From assembly GCA_002150815.3 (NCBI GenBank), contig NDFF03000370.1, positions 930,001 to 994,000 on the forward strand: a stretch of DNA of 64,000 bases, written 5' to 3'. The position numbers were made by a program, and so were the translations under genes. Source of the stretch: Grammothele lineata (lineage: Eukaryota > Basidiomycota > Agaricomycetes > Polyporales > Polyporaceae). The stretch's first letter is position 1; the number at the start of each line of letters is the position of its first letter. The notes below the pieces were generated by a model. It was not told where the DNA came from. It worked only from the letters and a program-made list of their open reading frames with translations, and did no database searches. Below, piece after piece: positions 11,122 to 23,304 of this stretch.

Positions 11122-13291
11122 AGTGCCTCCATCCCAAGGTCAAGCGGGTGCTTTCGGAGTGGTACACAGCACGACTGCGGGCGCAGATGACAGGACAGGC
11201 GACAACGTCGGCAGTAGGAGCGATGTCGAGCGAGCGAAGGATGCTGCACCGGATTCGTACTCGAGGAGGAAGTGGCACGAGAGGAGACGAGAAGGGTGCA
11301 CGAGTACAGGAGGCTCGTGTTTATAACCGTAAGTTGCTCCTGACATTCGGAAACGCATCCGCAACCTGCCGATATTCGTGATGGTCGGACGCGCAGGCCC
11401 AGAGGTGGGTGAGACTGAGGGTGACGCGTTGGCGTTTGTGGGCGCGGCCGCGCCGAAGTGATCAAGTCCGCGTAAGCACCGGGGACACGGCGGCATTCTG
11501 CCCGAGTTGATCAGCATCTCCGCGATACGATCGCACTTTACGCCCCTAGAGAAGATCCCAGTGCCACAACACTAAAAGAAAGGAGCTTGGTGAGCGTGGC
11601 CCGAGGCCAGGGGTTGGGGAGCACTGGGGACGTCGTGACTCGTACCAAACGGACGATCAGGGAGGCTTGCTTACGAAAACTTTCTCCAAAGTCGTGAATC
11701 TCCGACGTCGGGTATGTGTCCGCCAGTCAATTTTCACATGATTGGAAAGGGACACCTTCGTTCAGAGGGTTTGGTTCTTGTTTGCCGGGCCGACGGGGTT
11801 AGGGCCGGTTAGGATTTAAAGGTTGACGGTCTCGGCTCTCGGTCGCGAGCGGTTGCGTGGCCGGCTAATCAATCAGTATATACTGAACACCTTGGGCCCT
11901 CTGCACCAGTCTACACCGCGCCGCTCGGTTTCACGCTTTCCGCCGGGCCCTGTGTCAAATTATGCTGACGTGACACATCCTCCCACTCTCGGGCTCCTCC
12001 AATTAGCAACCGCTGTTGTTTGAGCTGAACGCGTCCGAGCGGCCGCCGAATGAAAGACCCACCTCAGGCTGTAGGCGGAGTCGAAAACCCTTCCCCTTAC
12101 TATTCTCTCCCCAAGGCATGCGGAAATCGGCCATGGTCACACGATTCGGCTTGGGATCTGGACTACGGCGTGTGCTACACATCCCCGACGCCGTCTCGCT
12201 CGCGCACCTCGCCGCACTCTCCAACAAAACGGCCGCTGTCCGTCGTGTGCGGGTTGGCTTCTAGCGGTTCCAGCGCACGGGTGCAGCATGTGGAATTACG
12301 TCCCCTAGCTACCTGGAAGTCGGCGATTCCGGGCACGCTGGAAGAAATTCACCTCGTTTTACTACCTTGGAAGGCTCGCTGAAACTCTCCAAGTAGGAAC
12401 GTGAACAAAGAATAACGTGATATACAACAGACCGATACTCTCAATCTCGCAGCTAGGGTTTAAAGCGAGTGAGTTCGACCGCGGAACCATGCAGCTAATC
12501 TACATTCAGAACGCAATCCCCGTCTTCTTCGCGACTCATCATCCGCCTTGCTGCGCTACAGCTACCAGTTTCGGCTAATGACCTTGGACGCTTTTGCACA
12601 CTTTCACGAAGATCTTTCGAAATCAGCGCGTTCATAACTCGCAATGCCCATATACGGCACGTTGTGGGCCTTTCTGATAGGCTAGACGAATTCTCCCGAA
12701 GCAAGCCCCCGTAAGCCCCACACAAGCCGGCTGGTACAGGTCCGCCCGTGTGCGGCATTATACAAGCATATGGGGAGGGGACAAGGTGTGCCATGCTCTT
12801 GTGGAATCTTGGCTTGACAAGACACGAGTGCTGAGCTAGAGCTGCTGCCGACGTCATGTGCCGGACATGAAGAAATGGAAGGAGATCTCATGGGTGACGG
12901 GGCACCAGACGTAGCAATACTTCGCGGACGAGCGCACCGCCCGGAGCACGTCGAAGTGAATGTCGTGCGGGCGGTGGTGGGGGAGCGGCAGCAGAGGACT
13001 GAGCGGGAGACGGCATCCGGCGCATTGAGTAGACGGTGGCAGTCCGGGGAAGATGCTGGAGAGAGGACAGCCTCGCTTCGAGACGGTGGCACGTAGCCAC
13101 ACGAGGGTACAGACGGGCGTCTGAGCAAGACGCGTGAGAAAGCGCGGGCAGACGATCGTCATCTGGCGGACGCTGGGCCAGCCGCGGTCGTCCAACTTGT
13201 CCTCGCTGCGCAACCCGCCTCTCCCCTCCGTCCGCCCACCCGGTCCCCTCCTTAGTCTCTCCTCGTATCTGCCACAGACTTGTTCGACAAA
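11122..13291. other. Long intergenic region before SHO1
   Basis: About 2.2 kb with only short, unconvincing open frames. The last 100 nt before the SHO1 ATG are pyrimidine-rich on the plus strand (CTCCCCTCCG-type), which is common upstream of fungal starts. An upstream exon of the preceding minus-strand gene may extend to about 11500 (open frame 11140-11517), but I could not join it in phase. Confidence 0.5.
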
Positions 13292-14567
13292 ATGCCGCCG
13301 CGCGGAAGCGAGGGCTACGACTTCACGCCGATCCTCACACACTACCTCTTTCTCTTCACTACCATCCTCTCCGTCGTAAGTCCCACGCCCGAACCGTTCC
13401 CTCGACTACCCGTTTACCCCTGGATCACAGATAGGATGGTTTGTCGCGTTTATTGGTCAAGCAGTGGCGACCTCCCAGTGTGAGTGCTCACTTCTGCTCG
13501 TCCTTCCTTAACCTCGCCGACATCCTTCGTATCTTGTCTCTGGCCTCGCGTCTAGTCGGTAACCGCGATGTTGGCGTACTATGGTTTGCCATATTCGTCC
13601 AACTTTTCCTCATACTCGGCGTGCTCCACACTCTTGCGACGGACTCGATTGCCATGCACCGGTTCCAAATTGCGACCTTCGGCTCAATCGCCATCGTCTT
13701 CGCCGTCATCGGGGTCAATGAGGGTATCTTCAGCGGTGCTTCTTCGCTCGACGCCATGGCCGCGGGCTGGCTCATCCTCGCCATGGTCGACATCCTCTGG
13801 GTCCTCTATTTCACCGCGGAAGAGGATACGCTAATGCTCCACGTTTTCAACTCTCTTGGCACGGGCGGTCTCACCCCACCGTCGCGGCGCCGTCGCGGCA
13901 CGCGCTCGGCCTCGATGATGAACATGGGTGGTGGAAACGGCTACAGCGCAGGATACTCTGCGGGCGGTATCGGGCCCATGTACGATACTAAGATGGGAGG
14001 GAGCATGACAGGCCCAATTGGCGGCAATGGTAGCTTCCGTGCGGGCAGCGTCGAGGGCGGCGCGCCCAGGAGTCTCGGCGGACCTGGCAGCGTGCACAAC
14101 ATTGGCAGCATGGGCGGACCCGGGTCGATTGGCGGCGGCGGCGAGGGGAGCATTGGGCCCGCGTCACCACTCATGGGCAGCGGCGCGGCAGGTATTGGGG
14201 CAGGCGGAGGCGGCGGTGCCCCTGCGCTTTCTCCCGCAACAACAGGACCGGATACGAGCGGCGCGACTGCGGAAAGCCACCAGTACCGCGCAAAAGCATT
14301 GTATAACTGTGAGTGTTTCTACGCTTGGCTCCGTATTCTCCCACCGAGGCTTACCACGCCTCCAGATACCGCCTCACCTGACGATCCCAACGAAATTTCG
14401 TTTGCCAAGGGGGAGATACTGGATATTCTCGACAAGAACGGGAAATGGTGGCAAGCTAAAAAGTCGGACGGGACGGTCGGAAGTGAGTCTGATAGTTCTT
14501 CTCGCCTAAGCTGTTTGCTGACTGTTCGTGTTCAGTCGCGCCATCCAATTACCTCCAGATCGTCTGA
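13292..14567 (+). CDS. SHO1: SHO1 osmosensor: four-helix membrane protein with C-terminal SH3
   Basis: SHO1 is a plasma-membrane sensor/adaptor of the HOG MAP-kinase pathway whose SH3 domain recruits the MAPKK Pbs2. Five exons splice in phase: 13292-13375, 13431-13479, 13556-14308, 14366-14482 and 14536-14567, giving 344 residues, close to yeast SHO1 (367). Four hydrophobic helices occupy about residues 15-135: THYLFLFTTILSVIGWFVAF, VLWFAIFVQLFLILGVLH, FGSIAIVFAVIGV and AAGWLILAMVDILWVLYF. A Gly-rich cytosolic linker follows. The SH3 domain begins YRAKALYNYTASPDDPNEIS, continues with GKWWQAKKSDGTVG and ends in PSNYLQIV, all canonical SH3 positions. The junctions YNYTAS and VGIAPSNY appear only after splicing, which confirms the introns. 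It converges with the RING gene on the other strand. Confidence 0.95.
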
Positions 14568-15153
14568 GACTTGCATGCGTGTATCTCTCCTGCCTATCTT
14601 CCGCGTATTGTAATGAACAATCACGATGTTCGTCTGACATCTATAGTCCCGCACCCGTACGTACGTAGCAGATATCCCCCCTTGGCCTTGTCGCTGTTGC
14701 TTTTAGCTCTATTTACTCGCTTACCATTGCTTGGTTCTTTCTCCGGACTGCGTCCCCCATGTTTTCTGTCCAATGTTCAAGGAGGCGCTCGATTGCAGTC
14801 GAGTGCACAGCCCATGTTCATATCGGCTCTGCAATATAACGATATACCATATAAAATACTACTCACCGAGAGACGCGCGCGCGCCATCGCGCGTACTTAC
14901 CTATCTCTGTACCTGCGGACAATGAAGATGGATGTTCCTGTGATTGCGTGCTGTTGTTACAGTGTCCTGCGTAGTTACGAGTACATGTACATGTGCCATG
15001 AGAACCGAGTCAACAAGACGTCGGGGGAACGTCAACAAATGTGGATATAGCGCGCAGACCCCATCGCACGCCTCTACGAACTCGGTTCGTCAACCACCCA
15101 TCCACTCCGCTCTAGCGAAACCACAACCGTCGAACCAGCGCATGGACCTACAG
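14568..15153. other. Convergent intergenic region (SHO1 / RING gene)
   Basis: The 586 bp between two stop codons should contain both 3' UTRs and polyadenylation sites. It includes an AT-rich stretch at about 14830-14870 and a short GCGCGCGC run near 14876-14890. No gene seen. Confidence 0.5.
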
Positions 15154-17266
15154 TCACCGTGCCCGACGTCCACCGCCACCACCCAACACAACCATCCTGT
15201 TTCCCTTCTTCTTCCCGCCACCCTTCGCGCTGCGCTGTTCCAACTCGTGAAACGCCGCATCCAGCTCCCATTCGTCTTCAGCTCGCTCCCGATTTCTTGC
15301 TGGCCCGGAAGGCGCCCGTTGGCCCTGTGGTCGACCCTGCGCAGCGTGCGCGGCCGACGCGAAGCTGCGTGAACCCCACACGCCCGGCGTCGCCTGTGCC
15401 TGAGTTTGCGCCGCGGGCGCGTCGTGCTCCGCCTCGTCGGCACCCAGTTCTGGCATGGATTCGGCCAGTGCCACTGTGGGGTGGGTCTGGGTCTGGGTGG
15501 GAACCTGCGCCCAGCCGCCGAGCTCGCCCCACGTCTGCGCGATGCGCTCGCGCTCGCGCTCCTCAGCCCGGGCCCGGGCCTTGTCGTCGCGGCGGCCTCT
15601 CTCCTTACGTTTGGTGCGGCGGAGGCGGAGGGCACCCTCGAACGGGCGGAGACCATCTGCACCGACAACGCCGGCAAGATCGGCCTCGACGAAGACGACG
15701 TCGGCGCCTTCAGGAAGGTGTGCGAGGTATTTACAACGCTTGCGAAGGTCGTCGTTGACGGTGCTCTCCGTGTAGGACTCGACACGAAGCGTGATCTCGT
15801 CCGGGAAGGCAGGGTAGCTGTGGAAGTGGGAAAATAGGATCTTGATGTCGAGGGGGTGGAGGAAAATAGGGAACCCGCTCGCGGCCTGATAGTAGTAGTA
15901 GGTCGATGTCGACGGAGGTGGCGGATTGAGATTCTTCCTCTGCCGAGGATTGCGACCTGAGGTGGTTGAGGGGGTCGACTCTCGAGGGGGAGGAGCCGCA
16001 TAACCAGCGCCTTGAGTTGCCAGAAAGTCCTGAGGAACCTCTTCAGGCGCACTTGTGGGAATGAGTTCCTCTCGCCGTCGGCGCTCACGAGATGAGCGTT
16101 CCGTCAGTTGGGCGGCGTTGGACCGGGCTGTTTCCACTGCTTCACGGAGGAAGGGGGTGTCTAAGGCCGCGGCTTTCTCGATTTGGTGTCGCACCTTCGC
16201 ATCAGCAGCGTCAATAAATACCGCCCCAAGCTCATCACCCATGCCTGTTAGCAATCTCCGCTCGGTAGCAAGGTCGTCGAGGTCCTTCGAGAGGTCTTGA
16301 ATCAGGTCCGACGGTGTCGCAAGCATAAATTTGGCGAATAAGAGGACATCCGGTAGGAAATGGAAGGGAGCTTGGTGGGGTGGAAGGAGATCCGATGGCC
16401 AGGTGGGCGACCGAGGTAACGCGAGTGTCGTGATCTGAGGTCGCCGAATCAGGCGCATTCGTAGATTGGACCCAGAACTGGGTGTTGTAGACATCTCATA
16501 ATCGTGCGAGGTTGATGACGAAGATCCCTCTTGCAAATCGTCAGGGTCGTCTTCAGAGACCGCTTGATCCAGCCACTTGACGGCTTTGAGCTGCCGCTCG
16601 TTGACTGAATCGAAGCAAAGGGGGCACTTGACCCACTTGAGCTGCTCTGACGTGCTAATGAGATGGAGTATGCACGGGAAGCAAAATATCTAAGGGGGGA
16701 GCTGTTAGAAAATAAGCAGAGGAAGGCACATTGAACACTTACATGGCCACATTTCGTCATCCGAGGTGCGGTTGGTGGGGATAAACATATAGGACACGTC
16801 AACACTTCGTTCTTCTCGAAATGTTCTTTAGATAACGACAACGAATGGCCCCTCGGTACTATGATTTGAAGGATGTCATGCCATTGGAAGTATCTTAGGA
16901 CAAAAGGGAGTTACGGCCGCGGATTCGTGCTACAGGGGGCGCACTCACATATCTGGATCTGCAAAATGCACCGTATAGTCGCCGCTGGGATTCATCACAA
17001 ATCGATACTGAGCATTGACGAAGCCTGCACGGAGTTGGGCAAGCCGTCGATAGGGAGTGAGCGCATGTGTACTCACGCTCCTTGTTCCAGACATGATGGT
17101 TGCCGCCAGTCTTCCTGGCCCTGCGAGGGATGCTCTGATTGTATTGACTCTGTCTAGGGGGTAACGTAAAGTTGAGGAGGTGGTTGAGAGACTGAGAAGA
17201 CTGCTTGGAAGGGCGCATGGCCTGATTAGAGGTGGCGGAGCGGGTTGTAGTGGCAGGGGTGAGCAT
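15154..17266 (-). CDS. RING-finger E3 ligase of the RNF10/MAG2 family
   Basis: Start taken at the ATG at 17266; an in-frame ATG slightly downstream (AMRPSKQ) is possible. The N-terminal region, spread over small exons, gives the family block with YRFVMNPSGDYTVHFADPD and FQWQDILQI. A C3HC4 RING follows: CPICLSPPTAPRMTKCGHV, then after an intron FCFPCILH, ending in KCPLC. The long second half has DLSKDLDDLATERRLL, a block with FPIFLHPLDIKILFSH and a charged C-terminus. RNF10 in animals and MAG2 in yeast act on 40S ribosomal proteins in ribosome quality control; the same role here is inferred from the family. Its 5' end lies 260 bp from the WBP11 start on the opposite strand, so a bidirectional promoter is likely. 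Confidence 0.88.
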
Positions 17267-17526
17267 GGCGAGACTGAGACAAGACAACTAAGTCCTCCCG
17301 GTCGCGTAGTAAGTGTCAGAAGAAGAGAGGGAGTTGTGTGGGCGGTGAGCGAGGTACAGCGGGCGGTGAGCTTCCGAGGCGAAGGCTCGAAATGAGTGTG
17401 CGAGTGACGAGGGCCATGACTCTATGAGCGGCGCACGTGCTTCGCTCCCGAGGCGGCAGTCGTCGGCCACTTGAAGTTGCAGCGCCCGTTGGTGACCTCA
17501 CCTATCTTCCTCACGTTCCCCACTCT
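17267..17526. promoter_or_regulatory. Shared divergent promoter, RING gene / WBP11
   Basis: Only 260 bp separate the two ATGs. I see no TATA box in either direction. The segment contains GCGCACGTGC (about 17424-17433), an E-box-like CACGTG palindrome that could serve both genes. Confidence 0.5.
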
Positions 17527-19318
17527 ATGGCGAAGGGAAAGTCTGCTAACCCCGCTGATGCGTTCCGTAAGTCTTATTCGAAGGCCATATCTCGTATGCA
17601 CTCTGACTGTGACACAGGCAAGGCCCAAAGAAAGAAGGAGCTTAAGAAGGCAAAGACTCTTGCATCACGTCCTCTCATTCTTAAACTTATGGCGGGGGGG
17701 TATTTAGTAGAATAAGGCGGAGCGTGCAAAGGCACGCGATTTTGCACTTGTGAAGAAAGACACTAGAGGTATGTGTATCTTCTACGTTTGAGCTACTACG
17801 AAACTCTCACCAACCGTCCCAAAGACCTCGAGGATGATATCGCCAAACTCGAGTCTACCTCTGAGTTATCCACTGCCGACAAGGCACGTTTAGGAGATCT
17901 CAAGGCGGAGCTTGAGAAAATAACTAAAAAGAAGGAGGAATATGTGGCGGAACATCCCGAGCATCGCAAGCTGGTCTTCAAAACGCGTAGGCCTGCAGAT
18001 GGGGACCGCGACGATACGAAGCAGAAAGCCGTTCCAAAATCCAGGAATCTTTTCAAGAAGAATGGCCTGCCTCGGCATCCGGAGAGGAGCGTGTATTATC
18101 ACCCGGTTATGAACCCGTTTGGCGTACCACCTCCAGGCATGCCATACGTTGAACGAGGTACGCTAGCCATTCGTTAGTCAGAAGTTCAGCACGTAGTAAC
18201 AATATTCGATAGCGCTGCTTCCTCACGAAGCAGACAGCGAAGCTGAAGAGGACTCCGGTGCGTATGAGCCACCTGATACTAGTTGACTCGCTCATGTTCC
18301 GCCGGTAGGGGCAGAAGACGACATAGTCATGCCCGACGGACCACCTCCGGAGGACCAAGATGATGATAGTGACAACGACATCCCGATGCCCGAAGGCCCG
18401 CCACCTTCCAAACCAAGTTTCAATGCAGGTAAGTGTTCATTCGTCATGTCTCGCTGAGATTATCTGACGATCTGCTCAGTCTCTTCTCTTCCGCCACTGC
18501 CCAACGAACCACCCCCCAGAATCTCCCCGCCACTCGGCATGATCATGTCTACTCAAGACACACTTCCGCCACATGAGAACCCAGCTATTCCCCCGCCTCC
18601 CACAGGGATTCCGTTGATGCCAATAGGTTTAGCCGCACCACTAGCCCCAGCCCCAGGATTCGTAGGAATACCGCCCCCGCCACCGGGCTTCCCAATGAAC
18701 GTTGGGCCGACGATACCTCCACCGCCTCCATTTCCTCCGTTCCCGCCCTCGCAGGTACCAAAACAGACACAGTCGCCCATGCCTCCACCGCCGCCAGGGT
18801 TTTATCCGCGCCGTGGAGCCAGCGCAGGAGCCATTCAGGATCCCCTTTCTTCTGTTCCACACCAAACCTATCAAGCCCATCGTGCATGGAGAGCCACTGG
18901 GGCATCCTTGTCACACCATCCCCCACTTCCACCTAAACCTCTCTCTGGTGGTGTCCGCTTGTCCACGGCCGACTCTCCGCCCGCTCCTCCGGTATCCGCC
19001 GTCATTTCTGCAGAGCCCGAACTGCGCGACTTCAAGAAGGAGAGTACCGCCTTCGTTCCGGCTGCATTGAAGAGAAAGAGGACAGGTGCCCATGGCTCAA
19101 AAGTCAACGCAGCGCCAATGATTATTGCAGATGACGACCGAGCGGATGGGGAGCCTAAGCCTGCTTCTAAGCCGGACCTCTTAAGCACACTCCAAGACAG
19201 GTTCGGTGCGCCACCACCCAAGGCGAAAGCAGAAACGAAGACGGGGGAGCAAGTGAAGTCCACAGATGACTATGACAAGTTCCTAGCGGAAATGAGTGAC
19301 ATTCTAGGACCGACATAG
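17527..19318 (+). CDS. WW domain-binding protein 11-like splicing factor
   Basis: The N-terminal WBP11 domain is clear once spliced: MAKGKSANPADAFRKAQRKK, ELKKNKAERAKARDFAL, then a helix rich in Glu/Lys (DDIAKLESTSELS) and KTRRPADGDRDD. The block SVYYHPVMNPFGVPPPGMPY is typical. The rest is a long series of proline clusters (PPPPPG-type, WW/polyproline ligands), with an acidic DDDSDN patch and a C-terminal DKFLAEMSDILGPT, all as in the family. The first exons are 17527-17566 and 17618-17649. The next intron, 17650-17710, appears to use a GC donor (AAG|GCAAAG), because no GT donor keeps the frame and the GC form restores ELKK-NKAERAK. The family acts in pre-mRNA splicing and PQBP1/Npw38 binding in the nucleus. 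Confidence 0.9.
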
Positions 19319-21259
19319 GTTTTGATCAATGTAATCACACAGTACTATTGCCGCCGACATATCGCGACCCATATTTTTCACGGCCAACCTTTGGTCATCT
19401 TCAACACTAGGGATGGGACGATCTACTATAACCCTAAAGGATTTCTGCAAAACCATGGAACCGCGTGCTTATCTCCCCGGCTGTGCGATATGGATTGCCT
19501 TAGCTTCGTTGGCACGTCGTCGGTTGCATCCAGTGGCATGCGTTATTTAGGACTTTTAAGATTTGCAGGCTAGCTTCAACTTATGTCTTCTGATCCTCTT
19601 GCCCTTAGCACAGTAACCCTTGTGTTGATGCTGTGTATTCGTATTCACTTTCGTCGAATCTAGGTTTGTCGCCTGTGAGCGAGTGTCGTCAACGACAACA
19701 TTCAGCTATTATCCAATATTCAGTTGGCATTAGGGGTAGAAGACCGTCTAAACGGAGGTTTGGATGACGTATCACAGGAGCTCGATTCCGTTCAACGCTA
19801 CAATGAGGTATGGAGAGACCTCATCCCCCCCCGGACCGCCTGCGACATGGGTTGCCGAGGATCGAGAAAAAAATATTGATCTCTAGGTATCCGTATCTAC
19901 CAGACAGGGCTTATTGCAGGTGTGAACATGTGACGTCTCGGTCTCCGCTGGAGGTAGCATTCAGTTGTCTGCCAACGCCTCTCGACCAATAGTATAGCTT
20001 ACAGCTTGACAGGGTTAACAGATCCGTCGATAAAATCGCGTTAAACCCACTGCTAGGCTTAGTCATTCTCCTACCCAAGTCATTGTATGTGTCTTTGACC
20101 GTGACTTTACACCTTCGTTCGCGACACCTTCTCTCAATATTAAGCAGGTTAGCTGGGCATAGGTTACTATGCTTTGTATCTATTGCCACAGGCCAGCCGC
20201 ATATCCTCAGTTTGGAGCTAAGTAGTTGTCGTTTGAGTGTCTGATTTTCAATGTGCGCACCTGCCAAATTGCCGAATGTATATGGGATCCAACATCAATA
20301 CGTTTCACAGAAACGCTGTTAAGGATTTCATTTGTCCTCGTTTTCATTTCTTCGATGGACTGCACCAGGCAATCTACTCATCGGCAAGCTCTCGTCATCC
20401 TCCCAGCAGCTTCGTTCCGCTCTGCGAATTCCACTTCCCCAACACGTTTGTGGACCCCGATATTACCGTTCTGTCCGCATCAGCGAGCACGGTAGATCTC
20501 AAGGCGCGTTGTCGAGCCCAGTACAATCGAGGGATCGCCGATCTCCCATGAACACTACGACCACACGATGACAATCGCCTCCCCGAACCCCGCTTTGGAG
20601 TTGAAGATCTAGTTGCGGGATCATGGTGCTCTTTCCGATGTAATCCGCCATCGGTGTATCCGCCTCCAACTCCATCCCTCGTAGACGATACGGCATGAGC
20701 GACCCTCAAGGTTTAAGGCTACCGCTCCGAACCTGCTCGAAATTGAGGACGGTGGGCCAACCGTCGGAACCGAAGGATACATCATACCCAAATCACTGGG
20801 TTGTTTCAATGTTGGATCTCGACGGTAGCGCGTGACTAAGAAGGGAGTGGATGCCCGGGAGAAAGACTTCTATGGGCATGGCAGCGGAGACGACGCGTGC
20901 GAAGCCTTCCGTACATAGTAGTACGCGTCGGTGGCTCTCGAGACAATATTATCGTGTACGTCATACAAATCAGTGGGGTGATCGAGTCTGACTTGACCCA
21001 GATGAGTCCAGCACTGTAAGTTGTGTCCAGAGGGAAAGAGTCGGCTGATGTCATACAGCACCTTGACGCAATTCAAAGCGGATCAAACGGAGGATCGGGA
21101 TGGGGACGGACGCGGGGTTCCGGACTCGGACGACTGGCTTCGTGTCTCACGACCACCAACGACCATGCCCCTTCCGCTTTACCCCGTGTCTGTCTCCGAA
21201 GGCTTCCTTCTAACTCTCATGTCCTACGACATTCGTCGAGGTCGCGCCCACTCACCATC
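19319..21259. other. Intergenic region, nothing firm
   Basis: About 1.9 kb after WBP11. It has several short open frames on both strands; the minus-strand fragments between 20499 and 21076 look faintly coding (for example ELEADTPMADYIGKS) but cannot be joined or assigned. They may be a decayed gene. No RNA gene or repeat recognised. Confidence 0.4.
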
Positions 21260-22685
21260 ATGAGTACAGCAGTACTGGTCGACCCTCAGGCTGTCTGGCT
21301 ATGTCCCCGACCTCTCGCGCGTTGCCCAAGTCGCTTTCCGCTCGTTCCACTACTTCCTCACCCGCCCATATGCAAGCCCCTCCCTTTGGAAGTGTGGTCA
21401 AGGATCATGGAGTGCTTGTATACCATTTATGATGCGGACCAGATCGGATCCGTCCGCTCTATGGTTTCCAAGAAGCTGAGCTTCCTCCTCATTACGAGGG
21501 ATATTACCGTGAGTACCAGCGAGGATTCACAGTGTATGCTACTTCTCAACAGTGGGGCAGGCTGCTGCACTTCCCGCATTCTACGCACGTGTCCGCGTGT
21601 ACTCTTTACGAGTACTGGAACGCCTGACTGCTCGCCTCCAGGAAGCCGACCAGAAGTGGGACTCTATCCGCCGCATCCCATTTTCCGCACCAGGCCGGTG
21701 GATACAGACGCTCGACATAGGGAGTCTACAATGCTCTACACCGGAGCCGGAGGAAGCATTTCGTCTCGACGAGGTGCTCAACCAATTATTCCCTCTCGTC
21801 CCTTTCTTGACACACCTTACCGTCGATCCTCGCACCACGTTCAGCCGCCGCGTGCTCTCGGCTTTCACCTCTCGTGATGGCTTGCAGAACATGCGAGTTA
21901 TAAGAGGAGTCCAAGTTCCGTCATCCCCTCAGGTTCATGAGGATCCCTTCGTGGAGCTTCTTCGAGGTTGCACACGGCTTGAGGAGTTGGAAATTATTGG
22001 AACTGGCGTCGACATCAATGGGCTACTCACCGAATACAACGTTCCAGGGGAACTACCTTCCGACTTCTACCCACTTCACCTCCCCTTTCTACGAAAGTTA
22101 GTTGCGCTATCTATGCCTTCGTCTCCGGTTTTATATGCCCTCGCCTATTCTCCTCTCCCCTCTATACGACATCTTACGCTCACACCTTACGATGAGCTCT
22201 CTATCCCATTCACCCTCGTTCCACAACTCATTTCCGTGCATGGCAGCAAGCTTACCTCGCTTCACCTGTATACGGTGAAGCAATGGCCGACTACTCTGTT
22301 CCCTTCTCCCTCAACACTCCTCGAGATATGTCCTTCCCTCCGGCACGCCTCCCTGGAGCTCCCGCTCCCATCTCTCACTTTATCCAACGCAGACAAGCAT
22401 GACCTCGAAATCCTTTCCATTCCACGCCCGAAGCAAGAGTTTTGGGCCGTTCTGGAGCGCCTACTCCCCAAACTCCCAATGTTACGCTTTGTCAGGGCGC
22501 GGGATGTAAAGTGGCTCAAAGCAGGGCTATCGGACCGGGCCCAGCACGCAGGCGTACAGGGTGAGATGATGCTATGGCGGAAGAGACTTGCAAGGCGTCA
22601 CATACAACTCCTCGACATGGAATGGAGAACGGGAAACGAAGCTGTTGAGCGGAGGGCATCACCTCGTCGTATCGGTATCATATAG
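21260..22685 (+). CDS. F-box/LRR-like protein
   Basis: Two exons, 21260-21508 and 21561-22685, are joined by a 52-nt GTGAGT...GCAG intron in phase 0, giving 457 residues. An F-box-like start (KPLPLEVWSRIMECLY, about residues 39-54) is followed by leucine-rich irregular repeats: LNQLFPLVPFLTHLTVDPR, LLRGCTRLEELEIIGTG, LPFLRKLVALSMPSS and LPSIRHLTLTPYDE. The C-terminus is basic. Such proteins usually act as substrate receptors of SCF ubiquitin ligases, with the F-box binding Skp1 and the repeats binding the target; this is inferred. The first 30 residues are unconvincing, so the true start may differ or an extra exon may exist. The same-strand neighbour has a similar layout, which fits the expanded F-box families of Agaricomycetes. 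Confidence 0.7.
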
Positions 22686-23304
22686 GTTGTATGTCAATAT
22701 CTCCTCCCCTTGTATCCTCATCTCGTTGTCTAATAGTAATCCTCCTCGCTCGACGGACATGGCAATTTCTCATGATGTACAGCGGCATAAACAACTAACG
22801 CTGTGGAGCTTTAAGAGCTTGATTGATGGCTCAAATTCGGGGTGTCCGGCTCGTGATTGATTAGCATGGGTCCCGTCCTCAGCGAAGGAGTCGCCCACAG
22901 TATCGTCGCATACATTGCCTTGTCTAATGTTCGGGAATCGACTGTAGTAGCGACGTAAGAGCCACAGGTACGGTTGGGCAAAATGGATGTGTATATGATC
23001 TTTCTCGAAGTTGCCGAGACGTTATAACAAAGACATGCGTTGGAACTACTAAGCGTTAAGTCCCCAACTATTATACAAGGCCGGACTGCGTCGACTATGA
23101 CTTCAGAATTAATCACATTTCAACCATCGATTCCAGCTGATCGTCTATGAGCACAGCCTCAAGGCCTCAACGCTTATAGATTAAAATATTGCTTATTCAG
23201 GGCATTTCTGACTCCGACAAACTCGGGAATAAGCTGCCAACCTCCGTCGTCTAGCCTTGCATCTCGACCTCTACGCTTTCAGTTGCATCCCGCAGGATCA
23301 TTGC
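22686..23304. other. Intergenic region between two F-box-like genes
   Basis: AT-richer spacer of about 620 bp with no plausible gene. It should contain the first gene's 3' UTR and the second gene's promoter. Confidence 0.5.

Noticed and set aside
12495..13342. Several minus-strand frames upstream of SHO1
   Set aside because: They overlap each other and the first SHO1 exon, with no splice continuity or known motif.
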